The notes under the pieces: model-generated
Told to the model about the DNA's origin: nothing
The model's input: only the letters and a program-made list of their open reading frames with translations
The model's database searches: none
Assembly (NCBI RefSeq): GCF_002127325.2
Contig: NC_035435.2
Location: 122,569,127 to 122,633,126 of the forward strand
Source of the DNA: Helianthus annuus
Taxonomy: Eukaryota; Streptophyta; Magnoliopsida; Asterales; Asteraceae
Length of the DNA stretch: 64,000 bases
Reading direction: 5' to 3'
Translations under genes and position numbers: made by a program
Part shown: positions 24,970 to 35,921 of the stretch, one piece after another
How positions within the stretch are numbered: position 1 is the first letter of the stretch
Layout of the letters: every line of letters begins with the position of its first letter

Positions 24970-26172
24970 ACATATGATGTGTGCGAGGTGTTATATATAT
25001 TAGGTGTATATTTTAAGCCCATTTTACACTTTTTAGCCAAGTTTTAAATTTATAAAACACGATATTTACTAACACTAAACACACATATGGGCAAGCGCAC
25101 CCATCATGGACGTAGTATAGTGTTGGTAAGATAGCGAGGTCGTCCAAGGACACAAGAGCTTTTAATACCGGTTTATCCTCAACGTCTAATCAAATCAAAA
25201 AGTTAGAAAAAGGTTTTTAAACTAGAAAAATAAAACTAACTAAAATGCTGAAAAATAAAATAAAAGTAAAAACAGATAGACAAGATGAATCACTTGGATC
25301 TGACTCGTGTGTAGTGTAACCTTTGATTATATCCGCACTTTTGCACATTTTAAGAGATTATCTTAGTTATTGTAGTAGGCCCGTCTTTTGAAGGCGACGT
25401 CACCCTCAACCCAGTAGTTTGAGTCAGCAAGGATACAATCATAAAGGGTCGGATTATTGAAAGATAATTAATTAAGTTATTAATGCATAATGTGGTAGGC
25501 CCCTCTTTTGAAGGCGACGTTACCCTCGGCTAAGTAGTCTGAGTCAGCAGGGATACAGTCCTAAGTAGCCGGGTTAAAGTTTTAATAGTAGTTTAACTTA
25601 TGAGGGGGTCAAAGAGTTTGGACCCCCGCCATCCAATACCGATGGGTATTGAAGGAGGTCCTACTAAATTTGACCCAGGTTCTTTGCAGGATCTATACAC
25701 TGAACAATGGCAAGACTCTTACCAAACCGTTCCCTTAACCCCCGAACAGGTAGCCAACATATCTCCATATAGACCGTGGAGATATGAATGGTGAAAATCT
25801 TTTATTTTATATAGACAGTAAAATAATGCCAAGACACCACGGACAAACGATAAGGAAGAATCACCTTCAACAAAAGAAACTAGTTATTAAAGTCATTAAT
25901 ACATAACCAAATAAAAAGTGCGAAAAGATAAAAAATAAAAAGTATTACACTAAACACTTGTCTTCACCAAGTGATGTAAGAGACTTAGGCAAACATGGCC
26001 TTTGATTGTCAAGAACTCTTACGATCAATCTTGGATCCCGAGACGACTCACACACTCCATGATGGATAATGGATGATGGTGGTGGATGATGGTCTTGTGA
26101 TGGTGGTGGGTGGTGGGTGAAGTGTGAGAGAGGTGGTGTGCCAAGGGATGCCTTTGAAGTGAACCAAGCACC

Positions 26173-26183
26173 CCTATTTATAG
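26173..26183 (-). promoter_or_regulatory. TATA box of nested element LTR
   Basis: GGCTATAAATAGGGG on the minus strand, directly downstream of the CACGGCCCCGTG array. The same box is in the other LTR near 31479-31489. Confidence 0.65.
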
Positions 26184-26189
26184 CCTGCA

Positions 26190-26560
26190 CAGAAACCTGG
26201 ACACGGCCCCGGGTCCGCTGGACACGGCCCCGTGTCCACCCTTTTCTCTTTCTTCATTAATTACAATTTGTCTTTAGTAGCTCCACACGCCCCCGTGTCC
26301 GCTGAGCACGGCCCCGTGTGTAGAAGCGTATCTGTACTATTAGATTTGGCAAGATTCTGCGTATCTTTGCGTTGACCACGACCCCGTGTCCGCTGGGCAC
26401 GACCCCGTGGTGGGCGTAGAAGCTTCTACAGGTTTGTCTTTTGTGCTAAGGCTAACCATGCCCCCGTGTTCACTGGGCACGCCCCGTGTTGAGCTGGACA
26501 TGCCCCATGTTGAGCTGGGCACAACCCCATGCTCAGCTGGGCACAGCCCCATGCTCAGCT
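26190..26560 (-). repeat. Palindromic CACGGCCCCGTG word array in U3
   Basis: About eleven variants of (G)(A/G)CACGGCCCCGTG(T/C) are spaced 15-45 bases apart, immediately upstream of the LTR TATA box. The same array occurs at about 31500-31850 in the other LTR. More copies sit inside the element (28170-28340 and 29935-30145). Confidence 0.85.
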
Positions 26561-26799
26561 TTCTTCTTGTTTTTGCTTTGGGAGATGCTGTCGAGGAGTC
26601 GGGCATGCCACGTTTCTTCCTTTTCTTTGTATTTATGTTGGTTTTGGCTGTATATTTGTTCCTTTTATTCGTTTAAGCTCATTTGATCCTGTAAATTCAA
26701 AAGGAAAACAAAAACACACTTTTTCCAACATTAGTACTAAAAAGGGTTAGTTTTATGCCTCATTTGATGTAATTTATCTGTTGCATTTTACACACATCA

Positions 26800-26815
26800 A
26801 ATACCCCACACTTGA
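26800..26815 (-). promoter_or_regulatory. Polypurine tract of nested element
   Basis: On the minus strand TTCAAGTGTGGGGTATT directly precedes the 3' LTR, as in Athila/Tat elements. Confidence 0.6.
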
Positions 26816-28470
26816 ATCTTTGCTTGTCCTCAAGCAAAACTCTTTATTATGTGGCTTACACACCCAAATGGAATGGGTAGAAGAGAAGTTTTGGGCTTAT
26901 CTTGAGTGTCGGGAATCCAAGATCTTTATTGAGTTTTATTTTTATATTATTTACAATCCTATTCGTTATGATTTATTTAAAACGTTTCATAAGAGAAATT
27001 ACCTATATGGGCATAACATGCCTTTTTAAAATTCCATTTATATACAAGTTCACATACCTCACGGGGATCACTCAACACTCGGCCGAAGATGTACTTTCGT
27101 GAAACACTCGAGAGCGGCATGGAACTTACTCCTACCATATGCTTGCCAAGCAATCAATCCTCCTCCTTTTTAACTATATACCTTTGTAAATATCAAGAGG
27201 ACTTTTGGGTGAAGGGTTAGGCTTGGGTTAAAGGTAGGTGGTTGGGTTAGTGCTTAGTAAAAAGGGCTAAAAGCGTAAAAAGCGTCGGTTGTCGTTAATC
27301 CTCTTTTTTTTTGACATTTATTCAAACTAAGCATATTCAAACAAGATTTTTTTTTGAGGAGCTTGTTTGGTTATTGCAAAATTCTCTCTCTTTTTTTTGA
27401 TAAGGAATGTCACATGAAAAACCGACCTTTTTACTAAAATAAAGGGTTTAAAATGAAAAAGGTTTTGGTGGGAAAAATGGTGTTTATTTTGTGGGTTAAG
27501 AAATGAAAAGGTTTAGACTCAAAGGGGTTAACTAGGGGGATTTTGGGTAGGTGGTAAAAAAAAAAAAGAAAAATAATGGTGTTTAGAGAAAAAGGGTTAG
27601 TCCTAATGCCTCCATCATTTACTTACTTGAGTTTAAGTTGGTAAGGACCGGGAATGTATCGTCATGGCAAGTTCTAGAGTCGTAAGAAACCAAGCGGCTA
27701 TTCACATAGGAAACGAAAAATGAGCATTTAGTTTAAAGATATGTATTTGTATGCTCAATAAAGGCTCAATACTCACTTTTGTGGGAATGGGTTTTTATGT
27801 GATCAAGTATATATAATCAAATTTTAACTAAGTTTGTCATGCCGTTTCATAATTTTCTTATGTTGGTTCTTTTTATCACGACGCTATTGGTTGTAAATTT
27901 GTAAAAATATAACCTTTTTAGAATTTTGAAATTCCCAACTTAAACTTAGACAAGTAAAAAAATTGAAAATTTTTGAAAAAATTTGAGGTGATTAGCGGTT
28001 TCAATAGAGTTTTGTGTAAGGCTTGTTAATTAGGACTTGCAAGATTCAAAGTTTTAGCATCCCCCCACACTTAAATTACACATTGTCCTAATGTGTCCCA
28101 AAAATAAGTTTTTTGGTTGGTTAAAATGTGTAAAAGTGGGTAAAAAACAAGATTTTACGTTACTGGGTAGCTGAACACGGGGTGGTGTTGGCTGAGCACG
28201 GCCCCGTGTCCAGACTGCCAGTACCAAAAGTAAACAGAAGGCTGGGCACGGGGGCGTGTCCAGTTACCTGAACTGGGTATTTTTTGCAGAATCTCGGGCA
28301 CGGGGCGTGTTGGGTGAGCACGGCCTCGTGCTGAACTTGCTGTAATGAAGAAAAATTGTCGGGAGGCTCTGTTTTTGTGCATGGGGTGTGGGTTCAAGCT
28401 TCCCTTAGTAACCTCCACCATTTCGAGTGTGTTTTATTCCTGAAAATTAAAACTAAACTAGAAAACATAA
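26816..28470 (-). other. Non-coding 3' interior of nested element
   Basis: About 1.6 kb with T-rich runs and no supported gene. Polymerase genes would normally sit here. The right part contains CACGGGG/CCCCGTG words (28170-28340). Confidence 0.6.
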
Positions 28471-28478
28471 AAGTTAAT

Positions 28479-29196
28479 CTAAACTAAAACTAAGGATAGT
28501 TCCGCGGAATGCCTCCGTGGTGCGCCACATTTATAAGGGTCCTTGGCTAGACCATCCTTATCGGGTGGTTCTGGTTCATCTTCAATTAGGGGGTCGTCAT
28601 TGCCTATTGGATATTTCATTGATCGTTCAAGATCGACACACCTTTTGAAGGCCCCTAATTGAATGGGTAAGTTGTTTTTCTTCCGATTTTTCAAAGCTTC
28701 GTGGGTTCTTACAAAAGGTCGTCCCAACACTAGTGGAGCGTCATCAAGGATGACAAAGTCGGTTAGGATTACCATTTGATTTGTTTGTACGAAGACATCC
28801 TCAACTACCCCTATTGATTTTATTATTTTCCGATTAGATAGAAAAATGGGTATTTGAAGTGGAGAAAAATCACTAATACTTAATTTTTTCGAAAATGTAG
28901 TTTGGCATTAAATTAACATAAAGATCTTTATCAATTGTGACATTACTAATAAAGGAATTTTGAAAAAAACATGGAACCGGTGTAATGTTGATTTCAAAAG
29001 GGTTTTCTTTTATTAGTGAAGTTTGATCATTAGTTAACCTAATACTTACCATTTCGTCAATTTTAGTGCTAGTGTTTAACTCTTTTAAAAACTTAGCATG
29101 AGTGGGTACTAAACAATGATTTTCAAAAGAAGGTGACAAGAGATCAATTTTTTTCAAAATTAGACTCTTCTTGAATTTTAACGTTATCGGCCTCAC
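28479..29196 (-). pseudogene. Athila/Tat-type protease-region remnant
   Basis: Two frames: 28873-29196 (LVPTHAKFLKELN ... INITPVPCFFQNS ... VNLMPNYIFEKI) and 28479-28775 (TDFVILDDAPLVLGRPFVRT). The pattern PxAKFLKEL...TIPC...NLMPYSIFKKL...DFVIL...PLILGRPFL is characteristic of the aspartic protease region of Athila/Tat pol. In the family the active site DLGAS precedes NLMP; here the matching place reads DLYVN, so catalysis is lost. The two halves are in different frames. Confidence 0.6.
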
Positions 29197-29875
29197 CTCT
29201 TTCGTTGTTTAACTCATGTGTCAGTTTTTCACTTATTTGTTCTTCCATTTTTGACTCTTCAACTATCGTTTCTTTATTTAATTCTTCTCTTGCGCGGGAC
29301 TCCTCTTCCCTTGCGCGAGATTCTTTTATGTATCGTTCGATAGTTTTAAGTTTTTCTAATATCCTATCGGCTACTTCGGTGATAGAGAAAGGATCGGGAT
29401 CCTCAAAGCTTGAATCCGGTTGTTCGATCTTTGGTTCCTCATAGTACTCATATGAAGTAGATGGTTCGTACCATTGTTCCTCATTGTATGTATATGACGG
29501 ATAAGGGTCGTAATTTTGTTCTTCATAGTACTCATATGAGGTGGGTTGTTCACGCCATGGTTCCTCATAATAAGAATATGAAGGTGGTGGCTCATATCTT
29601 GGTTCCTCAATGTATGAATATGAAGGCTCATACCTTGGTTCATCAAAATATGAGTATGAGGGAGAAGGTTCATACCTTTGGTCTTCATAGGATGTGTATG
29701 AAGTTGATGGCTCGTACCTGGGCTCCTCATAATAGTTGTATGAAGTGGATGGTTGAGATGAGTTGTAATATTGAACCGAGTGCGGGTTACCACAATTAGT
29801 GCAATAGTCTCTCCTATAATCATCCTCCTCATAGGTGTAGTTGTAGCCTCCTGAGTATTGATCCATAAGAATCAC
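29144..29875 (-). CDS. Tyr/Pro/Glu-rich repetitive gag-like ORF, 243 codons
   Basis: The frame is uninterrupted. Near the N-terminus it has YCTNCGNPHS, resembling the Cys-x2-Cys-Gly-x-Pro-His start of an Athila-type Gag knuckle, but the final Cys is missing. Residues about 45-155 are eight or nine imperfect repeats of 13-18 residues built on SYxYxEEPRYEP. The last 85 residues are Glu/Arg/Lys-rich and probably a coiled coil (ILEKLKTIERYIKESRAREE). It sits just after the leader, where gag is expected, and overlaps the protease-like frame by about 50 nt. Its function is unknown. It could help RNA packaging or condensation; that is inference. Confidence 0.6.
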   Translation of the reverse strand: MILMDQYSGGYNYTYEEDDYRRDYCTNCGNPHSVQYYNSSQPSTSYNYYEEPRYEPSTSYTSYEDQRYEPSPSYSYFDEPRYEPSYSYIEEPRYEPPPSYSYYEEPWREQPTSYEYYEEQNYDPYPSYTYNEEQWYEPSTSYEYYEEPKIEQPDSSFEDPDPFSITEVADRILEKLKTIERYIKESRAREEESRAREELNKETIVEESKMEEQISEKLTHELNNERGEADNVKIQEESNFEKN

Positions 29876-30248
29876 TCAGCAGACCACAACAGAGTCTCGG
29901 GACCAGAAAGCAAAAATTAAAAACGGAAACAGAGGCTGGACACGACCCCATGTTCAGTGGACACAGCCCCGTGTTCAGGATCTGTATCTGGGCGTTTTAA
30001 TTAAAAGTTACTGGTTTTGTGCAGCACGGGCGCATGTTCAGTGAGCACGACCCCGTGTTCAGACTCTGTATCTGGGTGTTTTATAAAAAATATGCAGCAC
30101 GGCCCTGTGTTCAGTGAACACGGCCCCGTGTTCAGGCTACTGTAAATGCAAATCTAAAGTAAAATGCAGAAAAATGTGCGCGCGTTTTGAAAAAGTTTTG
30201 AAAAACTGATTAGGCCGTCGATTTTAAGCTTTCTTAAAATCCTTGTGT
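29876..30248 (-). other. 5' leader of nested element
   Basis: Between primer site and gag-like ORF. It carries at least six CACGGCCCCGTG-type words, each followed by TTCAG, the same word as in the U3 array. Confidence 0.6.
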
Positions 30249-30265
30249 CCCAGGCAACGGCGCCA
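30249..30265 (-). promoter_or_regulatory. Primer-binding site (tRNA-Asp type)
   Basis: CCCAGGCAACGGCGCCA on the plus strand matches the 3' end of plant tRNA-Asp including CCA, with one mismatch (A for C at position 4). It is six bases from the 5' LTR. This primer is typical of Athila/Tat gypsy elements. Confidence 0.85.
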
Positions 30266-30271
30266 AAAACT

Positions 30272-32082
30272 TGATGTGTGCAAGGTGTTATAAATATTAG
30301 GTGTATATTTTAAGCCCGTTTTACACTTTTTAGCCAAGTTTTAAATTTATAAAACACGATATTTACTAACACTAAACACACATATGGGCAAGTGCACCCA
30401 TCGTGGACGTAGTATAGTGTTGGTAAGATACCGAGGTCATCCAAGGACACAAGAGATTTTAATACCGGTTTATCCTCAACGTTTAATCAAATCAAAAAGT
30501 TAGAAAAAGGTTTTTAAACTAGAAAAATAAAACTAACTAAAATGATGAAAAATAAAATAAAAGTAAAAACAGATAGACAAGATGAATCACTTGGATCCGA
30601 CTCGTGTGTAGTGTAACCTTTGATTATTTCCGCACTTTTGCACATTTTAAGAGATTATCTTAGTTATTGTAGTATGCCCCTCTTTTGAAGGCGACGTTAC
30701 CCTCAACCCAGTAGTTTGAGTCAGCAAGGATACAATCCTAAAGGGTCAGATTATTGAAAGATAATTAATTAAGTTATTAATGCATAATGTGGTAGGCCCC
30801 TCTTTTGAAGGCGACGTTACCCTCGGCTAAGTAGTCTGAGCCAGCAGGGATACAGTCCTAAGTAGCCGGGTTAAAGTTTTAATAGTAGTTTAACTTATGA
30901 GGGGGTCAAAGAGTTTGGACCCCGGCCATCCAATACAGATGGGTATTGAAGGAGGTCCTACTAAATTTGACCCAGGTCCTTTGTAGAATCTATACACTGA
31001 ACAATGGCAAGACTCTTACCAAACCGTTCCCTTAACCCCCGACCAGGTAGCCAACATACCTCCATATAGACCGTGGAGATATGAATGGTGAAAATCTTTT
31101 ATTTTATATAGACAATAAAATAATGCCAAGACACCACGGACAAACGATAAGGAAGAATCACCTTCAACATAAGAAACTAGTTATTAAAGTCATTAATACA
31201 TAACCAAATAAAAAGTGCGAAAAGATTAAAAATAAAAAGTATTACACTAAACACTTGTCTTCACTAAGTGATGTAAAAGACTTAGGCAAACATGGCCTTT
31301 GATTGTCAAGAACTCTTACGATCAATCTTGGATCCCGAGACGACTCACACACTCTATGATGGACAATGGATGGTGGTAGTGGATGATGGATGATGGTGTT
31401 GTGATGGTGGTGGGTGGTGGGTGAAGTGTGGGAGAGGTGGTGTACCAAGGGATGCCTTTGAAGTGAACCAAGCACCCCTATTTATAGCCTGCACAGAAGC
31501 CTGGACACGGCCCCGTGTCCGCTGGACACGGCCCTGTGTCAACCCTTTTCTCTTTCTTCATTAATTACAATTTGTCTTTAGTAGCTCCACACGCCCCCGT
31601 GTCCGCTGGGCACGGCCCCGTGTGCAGAAGCGTATCTGTACTATCAGATTTAGCAAGATTCTGCGTATCTTTGCGTTGACCACGGCCCCGTGTCCGCTGG
31701 GCACGGCCCCGTGGTGGGTGTAGAAGCTTCTACAGGTTTGTCTTTTGTGCCAAGGCTGACTATGCCCCCGTGTTTGCTTGGCACGCCCCGTGTTGAGCTG
31801 GACACGCCTCGTGTTGAGCTGGGCACAGCCCCATGCTCAGCTTTCTTCTTGTTTTTGCTTTGGGAGATGCTGTCGAGGAGTCGGGCATGCCACGTTTCTT
31901 CCTTTTCTTTGTATTTATGTTGGTTTTGGCTGTATATTTGTTCCTTTTGTTCGTTTAAGCTCATTTGATCCTGTAAATTCAAAAGGAAGACAAAAACACA
32001 CTTTTTCCAACATTAGTACTAAAAAAGGGTTAGTTTTATGCCTTATTTGATGTAATTTATATGTTGCATTTTACACACATCA
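30272..32082 (-). repeat. 5' LTR of nested Athila/Tat-like element
   Basis: 1811 bp, colinear with 24975-26799 including the GGCGACGT repeats, TATA box and palindrome array. It lacks one CACAACCCCATGCTC-type unit. Confidence 0.9.
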
Positions 32083-32083
32083 A

Positions 32084-32884
32084 CATACGCGAAACACTTG
32101 GGCTTATAAAACCCTTGTCGAGAAGTTCTTGTAATTGTGTCATCAATTCTTTCATTTCGGTTGGAGCTAGTCTGTATGGGGCTTTGGCACTGGTATGGCA
32201 CCCGACGTTAGTTCGATTCTAAAGTCCACTTCACGCTCGGGAGGGAGTCTTATTAAGTCTACCGGAAACTCATTAACGACTTTAACATCTTCTAACCTTG
32301 GAGTGCCTTTGTTGATGTCTACCACATAAGCTAGAAATGCCTTACTCCCATTCCGCACATACTTAATTGCCTGAATAATAGAGCAAAGTTTTGGGTCGAC
32401 ATTCCTTTCCCCTTGTATACTCACTTTCTTTCCCCTGGGTGTTAAGACGTGTATGACTTTCTTTCACATTGAATTCGGCATGGTTCCGAGCTAAGCAATC
32501 CATACCTACTATAATTTTGAATTCCCCCAAAACCATAGGTACAAGGTCTATGTCGAATTCTTCATCCTCTATAACAATCTTACAATTTCTACACACATCA
32601 TGCAACATATAGCTCTTACTATCGGCTATTTCTACCTCTAAGGGCACCGATATCTTTTCAATTACAAAGGAAGAATGGTGTATAAGTTCGCTTGATACGA
32701 ATGACCTACTAGCCCCAGTATTAAATAATACATACATAAGCATCGAATTTAACAGGAATATACCTGACATGGCATTTGGAAGGGCCTTAGCTTCTTTGGA
32801 TGTAATCTGAAACATTCTTCCCCGAGCCTTTGGGGTCTCATCCTTCTTCCCACCCTTATCTGTCTTCTGTTGGAGTTTGGGCAT
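32084..32884 (-). pseudogene. Gypsy protease and start of RT
   Basis: Reads FQITSKEAKALPNAMSGIF, LLNSMLMYVLFNTGASRSFVSS and GEFKIIVGMDCLARNHAEF, then, after a frame change, the linker VVNEFPVDLIRLPPEREVDF and [12 protein letters not shown]. These are in-order landmarks of the plant gypsy aspartic protease and RT N-terminus. The active-site triad normally Asp-Ser/Thr-Gly reads Asn-Thr-Gly, so the protease is probably dead. At least one frameshift near 32400. Coding continues across the nested insertion at 24969. Confidence 0.8.
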
Positions 32885-33901
32885 TCCTCTTTTATGTGAC
32901 CTGCTTTAAAGCATGTAAAACAATCTCTCGAAGGATTGGGACATTTATAGCACGGGTGTCCCTCTTGACCACAGTTATAACATCATTTCTTGCCCATTAA
33001 ACACTCCCTCGTGTGAAGCTTTCCACAAGTCTTACATTTGGGGATACTACTCTTTGTCCTTTCTTCTTACCATGGTCTTGAAACCTCGTCTTCTTTGACG
33101 GGCTTGGATTAGTGGTCTTTTCTGATGCTCTCTTTTCTCCCCATTCTTCTTGTCTCTTTAGTTCAATTTCCCTATCCCGAGCCCAATTTATGAGCACATT
33201 CAAAGTTTCACATTTTGAGGGAGTGAAGAATTCCCTAAATTCAACCTTCAGCATGTCATGGTAACGGTTAATCTTCATGCGCTCTATCTTTACAAAGTCT
33301 TGACAAAACTTTAACTTGTCAAGAAAGATGTTAGTTATTTCATCAATCGATTCCCCCTTTTTTGAAGACGTAGGAAGTCTTCTTGGATTCTGTCAACCGC
33401 AGACTACGGGCGATGATATTTTAGAAATAAATCTTTAAATTCTTTCCATGTCAGAGTCTGAAGCTTGTCTTCACCAAACTCTTTGCAATGGGCGTCCCAT
33501 CAATCCTTAACTTGGAGTTGGAGTTTGCCCATTGCAAACATAACTTGATCTTCCTTCTCACACCAACTTCTCACAAAAACCGCCTCCATGCTCGTTACCC
33601 ATCTTTGACATACTATTGGATCAATCTCACCATTATACGAGCGAGGTTACATGCCATAAAGTCTCTAGACGTACACACCTACGAGCTCCCCTCTTGCTTT
33701 GGGATTCACTAATCAACTCCTTTAATTCCTCCATTTTACCCACCATCATGATTTCGACTACTTCTTGTACATGACTTTCTACTTCTTGTGCTAATTCAGG
33801 AAGGTTCGCTTTTATATCCTTCCCAACCTCCACTGAAATTTTCTCGTTCAATGCTTCTTGTCATGCCAAGTCGTTGTCATTCAGATCCCTCTCATCTGCC
33901 A
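32885..33901 (-). pseudogene. Gypsy gag with two zinc knuckles
   Basis: The start MADERDLNDND at about 33901 is followed by a stop (TGA) after 13 codons, then an acidic helical stretch (33633-33851) and a capsid-like segment with KINRYHDMLKVEFREFFTP (about 33278). The C-terminus reads CYNCGQEGHPCYKC and CFTCFKAGHIKEEC at about 32985-32890, two complete Cys-x2-Cys-x4-His-x4-Cys knuckles. Gag binds and packages RNA. Frame changes and stops divide it into at least four pieces. Confidence 0.75.
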
Positions 33902-34683
33902 TCTACACAATCATATCTTTCTTTCATTAACATTTCACATTCATTAGTTTATCACATTTGTTTTTAACAATCATTGTTGTATTTCATACTTATGCATTAT
34001 TTCTATCGTATGGCTCAAAACGGTCACGTAGCACCTAAGTCTCATCATAGGGTCGGAGGACGTATTATTTCATACATTCTCAATCTTTCTTTCGAAAAGT
34101 TTTGTTCCCGAAACATTCTAACATAGCACAATTGAATTCACACAAAATCTTATCAGTTTTTATCACCTTTCGGGGTTCTTTAAGGGGCATGGAACAAGTT
34201 TTATGAGGTATGGGGCCTGTGATATGGAAAACCATCAAAAACAACATTACAGGCCTACAAGCGGCGTTGGCGACGACCTGAGGTCGCGTCGGCGATGCAC
34301 CAGGTAAACCTGCGTCGCCAGGTTTTCACGTAAATAGTAATTCAACACGACGGAGCACAGAGGCAGCGTCGGCGACACCCAAGGGGGCCGTTGGCGATGC
34401 CCCGTCTGTCTTGAAGATGCTGTTTACCTTGTTTCAGCTTGTATGACTAATTTCCGAGCCCCATTTCAACCTAAACTGACCTATAACATTCCGTAACATC
34501 CCTACTCTGATTATTCTAGTCAAACTCTCATAATCCCTTCCCAGAACAATATCTGTTATACGCAATCATTAAGTTTTGAATGTACTTCTTTGCTTTGTGC
34601 CTCAGAGTGAACACACACTATGCATGAGCTTTCGGTTTGAGTTCAAGCACCTTGGTCCTTGTACTTGAATCCCTCAAACCTTG
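33902..34683 (-). other. 5' leader of gypsy element
   Basis: Non-coding, between primer site and gag start. It contains a GTCGGCGA(C/T)GC-rich patch (34260-34410) with several CGTCGGCGAC words. Confidence 0.5.
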
Positions 34684-34695
34684 CCTCTGATACCA
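34684..34695 (-). promoter_or_regulatory. Primer-binding site (tRNA-iMet type)
   Basis: Minus strand TGGTATCAGAGG, three bases from the 5' LTR end. It fixes the minus orientation of the split gypsy element. Confidence 0.8.
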
Positions 34696-35214
34696 ACTTG
34701 AAGCGCCCATATTTCAACCGGTCAAATACCAAGACTTAAAGAATAAAAATTTACGTCCAAATTTAAACTTTTACGCATTAATAGAGTAAACTTAGTTATG
34801 CATACAAAATTTAACCTTTTTTAACTAACTACAAACCATCCAACGTTTACAAAAGTTATTTGAAGTGTGGCTTTACCTATATCAAAAGTATTTTGACCCG
34901 TTTACAACATTTAAGTCCGGAAGCGCGTTGAGGACAATATGGTGTGTCTTCGTTCCGAGCATAGCGTGCCATTTAAAGTGTGGCTTTACCTATATCACAA
35001 CAACAAAAACCAAATATCAATTACATGTAATTACATCATTCTAACTTCCAACAAACATGATACACATTCATTTATCTTATTCATTTTCTATGCTCCTTCG
35101 ACAATCTTCCTTAGTTTCTTTATACAACTTCCACTAATTGACCCATTCGCAACGGGTCACTTTCATGACCATTCTTATACATAACATCTAGTTCACTGAC
35201 ACATTCATAACGGG

Positions 35215-35415
35215 TCAATTACATGACCATTCTTGAACATCAGATTCTAGTTTGTTCGACCCGTTCATAACGGATCATTCGCATGATCATCCTTTAACAT
35301 CACATTCTAGTTTGTTTAACCCGTTCATAACAGATCATTCGCATGATCATCCTTTAACATCACATTCTAGTTTGTTTGACCGGTTCATAATGGATCAATC
35401 GCATGACCAATACTA
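35215..35415. repeat. Tandem repeat, about 67 bp x 3
   Basis: Units of CCTTTAACATCACATTCTAG...GACCCGTTCATAACGGATCATTCGCATGATCAT. A fourth, diverged unit lies just upstream. Confidence 0.75.
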
Positions 35416-35830
35416 TAACTATAACAATGAGCATTACTACTACTAGTGGGTCAATCATACAAGTAACATACCTCGGTCTTGAGTTCCTTATTGTTTCGTG
35501 TGGCTTGACCCTTCTTCCCTTATCCCTATACATAACCCAGTCATACTTAGAATTTATGTCTCATGCTTACTTCACATATATTCTTTGATAAGATAACATA
35601 AAAACTTAACACACATGACATTTATCTAATCAAACCATGGCCATCTTGTAGTGTCCAATGTCAAATTGCAAAATTCTTAACTAAAGCATTCCATCAAACA
35701 CTTGGTAGGCATATGATTTAATTCACTCTCAAGTTGCCTATTTACTATCAATTTAGCCACATATAGTCTAAAATTCACAAGATTAAGAATTTTAACATCA
35801 TCCTACATCATACCTTCATGTTTTGTATTT

Positions 35831-35921
35831 AGTACTACATCCGTATCTAAAATGGCTCTAGTCTCATTTTCATGAAGTACTACATTCGTATCTAAAATGG
35901 CTCTAGTCTCATTTTCATGGC
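35831..35921. repeat. 45-bp direct duplication
   Basis: AGTACTACATYCGTATCTAA...CATTTTCATG present twice in tandem. Confidence 0.8.

Larger units (their letters stand above)
24975..26799 (-). repeat. 3' LTR of nested Athila/Tat-like element
   Basis: Contains two 110-bp direct repeats built on GTAGGCCCSTCTTTTGAAGGCGACGT (about 25375-25450 and 25494-25570), a TATA box at about 26173-26183 (minus), and, upstream of it, an array of CACGGCCCCGTG palindromes. A 64-codon open frame at 25600-25794 is interrupted in the sister LTR, so it is not called. Confidence 0.9.
24975..32082 (-). mobile_element. Nested non-autonomous Athila/Tat-like gypsy element, TSD ACATA
   Basis: LTRs of about 1.8 kb (24975-26799 and 30272-32082) begin TGATGTGTGC and end TTTTACACACATCA. 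ACATA flanks the element at 24970-24974 and 32083-32087. A primer site matching tRNA-Asp lies next to the right LTR, so it runs on the minus strand. The interior (26800-30271) has a gag-like ORF and a protease-like scrap but no reverse transcriptase, RNase H or integrase. It must have been moved by enzymes of a relative. The LTRs look only a few percent different, so it is the youngest insertion in this nest. Confidence 0.9.

Noticed and set aside
25600..25794. 64-codon ORF present in both Athila/Tat-like LTRs
   Set aside because: The copy in the other LTR (30895-31092) has an in-frame stop, and it runs against the element's orientation.
29371..29832. 153-codon His/Met-rich ORF and 112-codon opposite-strand ORF
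   Set aside because: They are shadows of the Tyr-rich gag-like ORF, and repeat with the same period.
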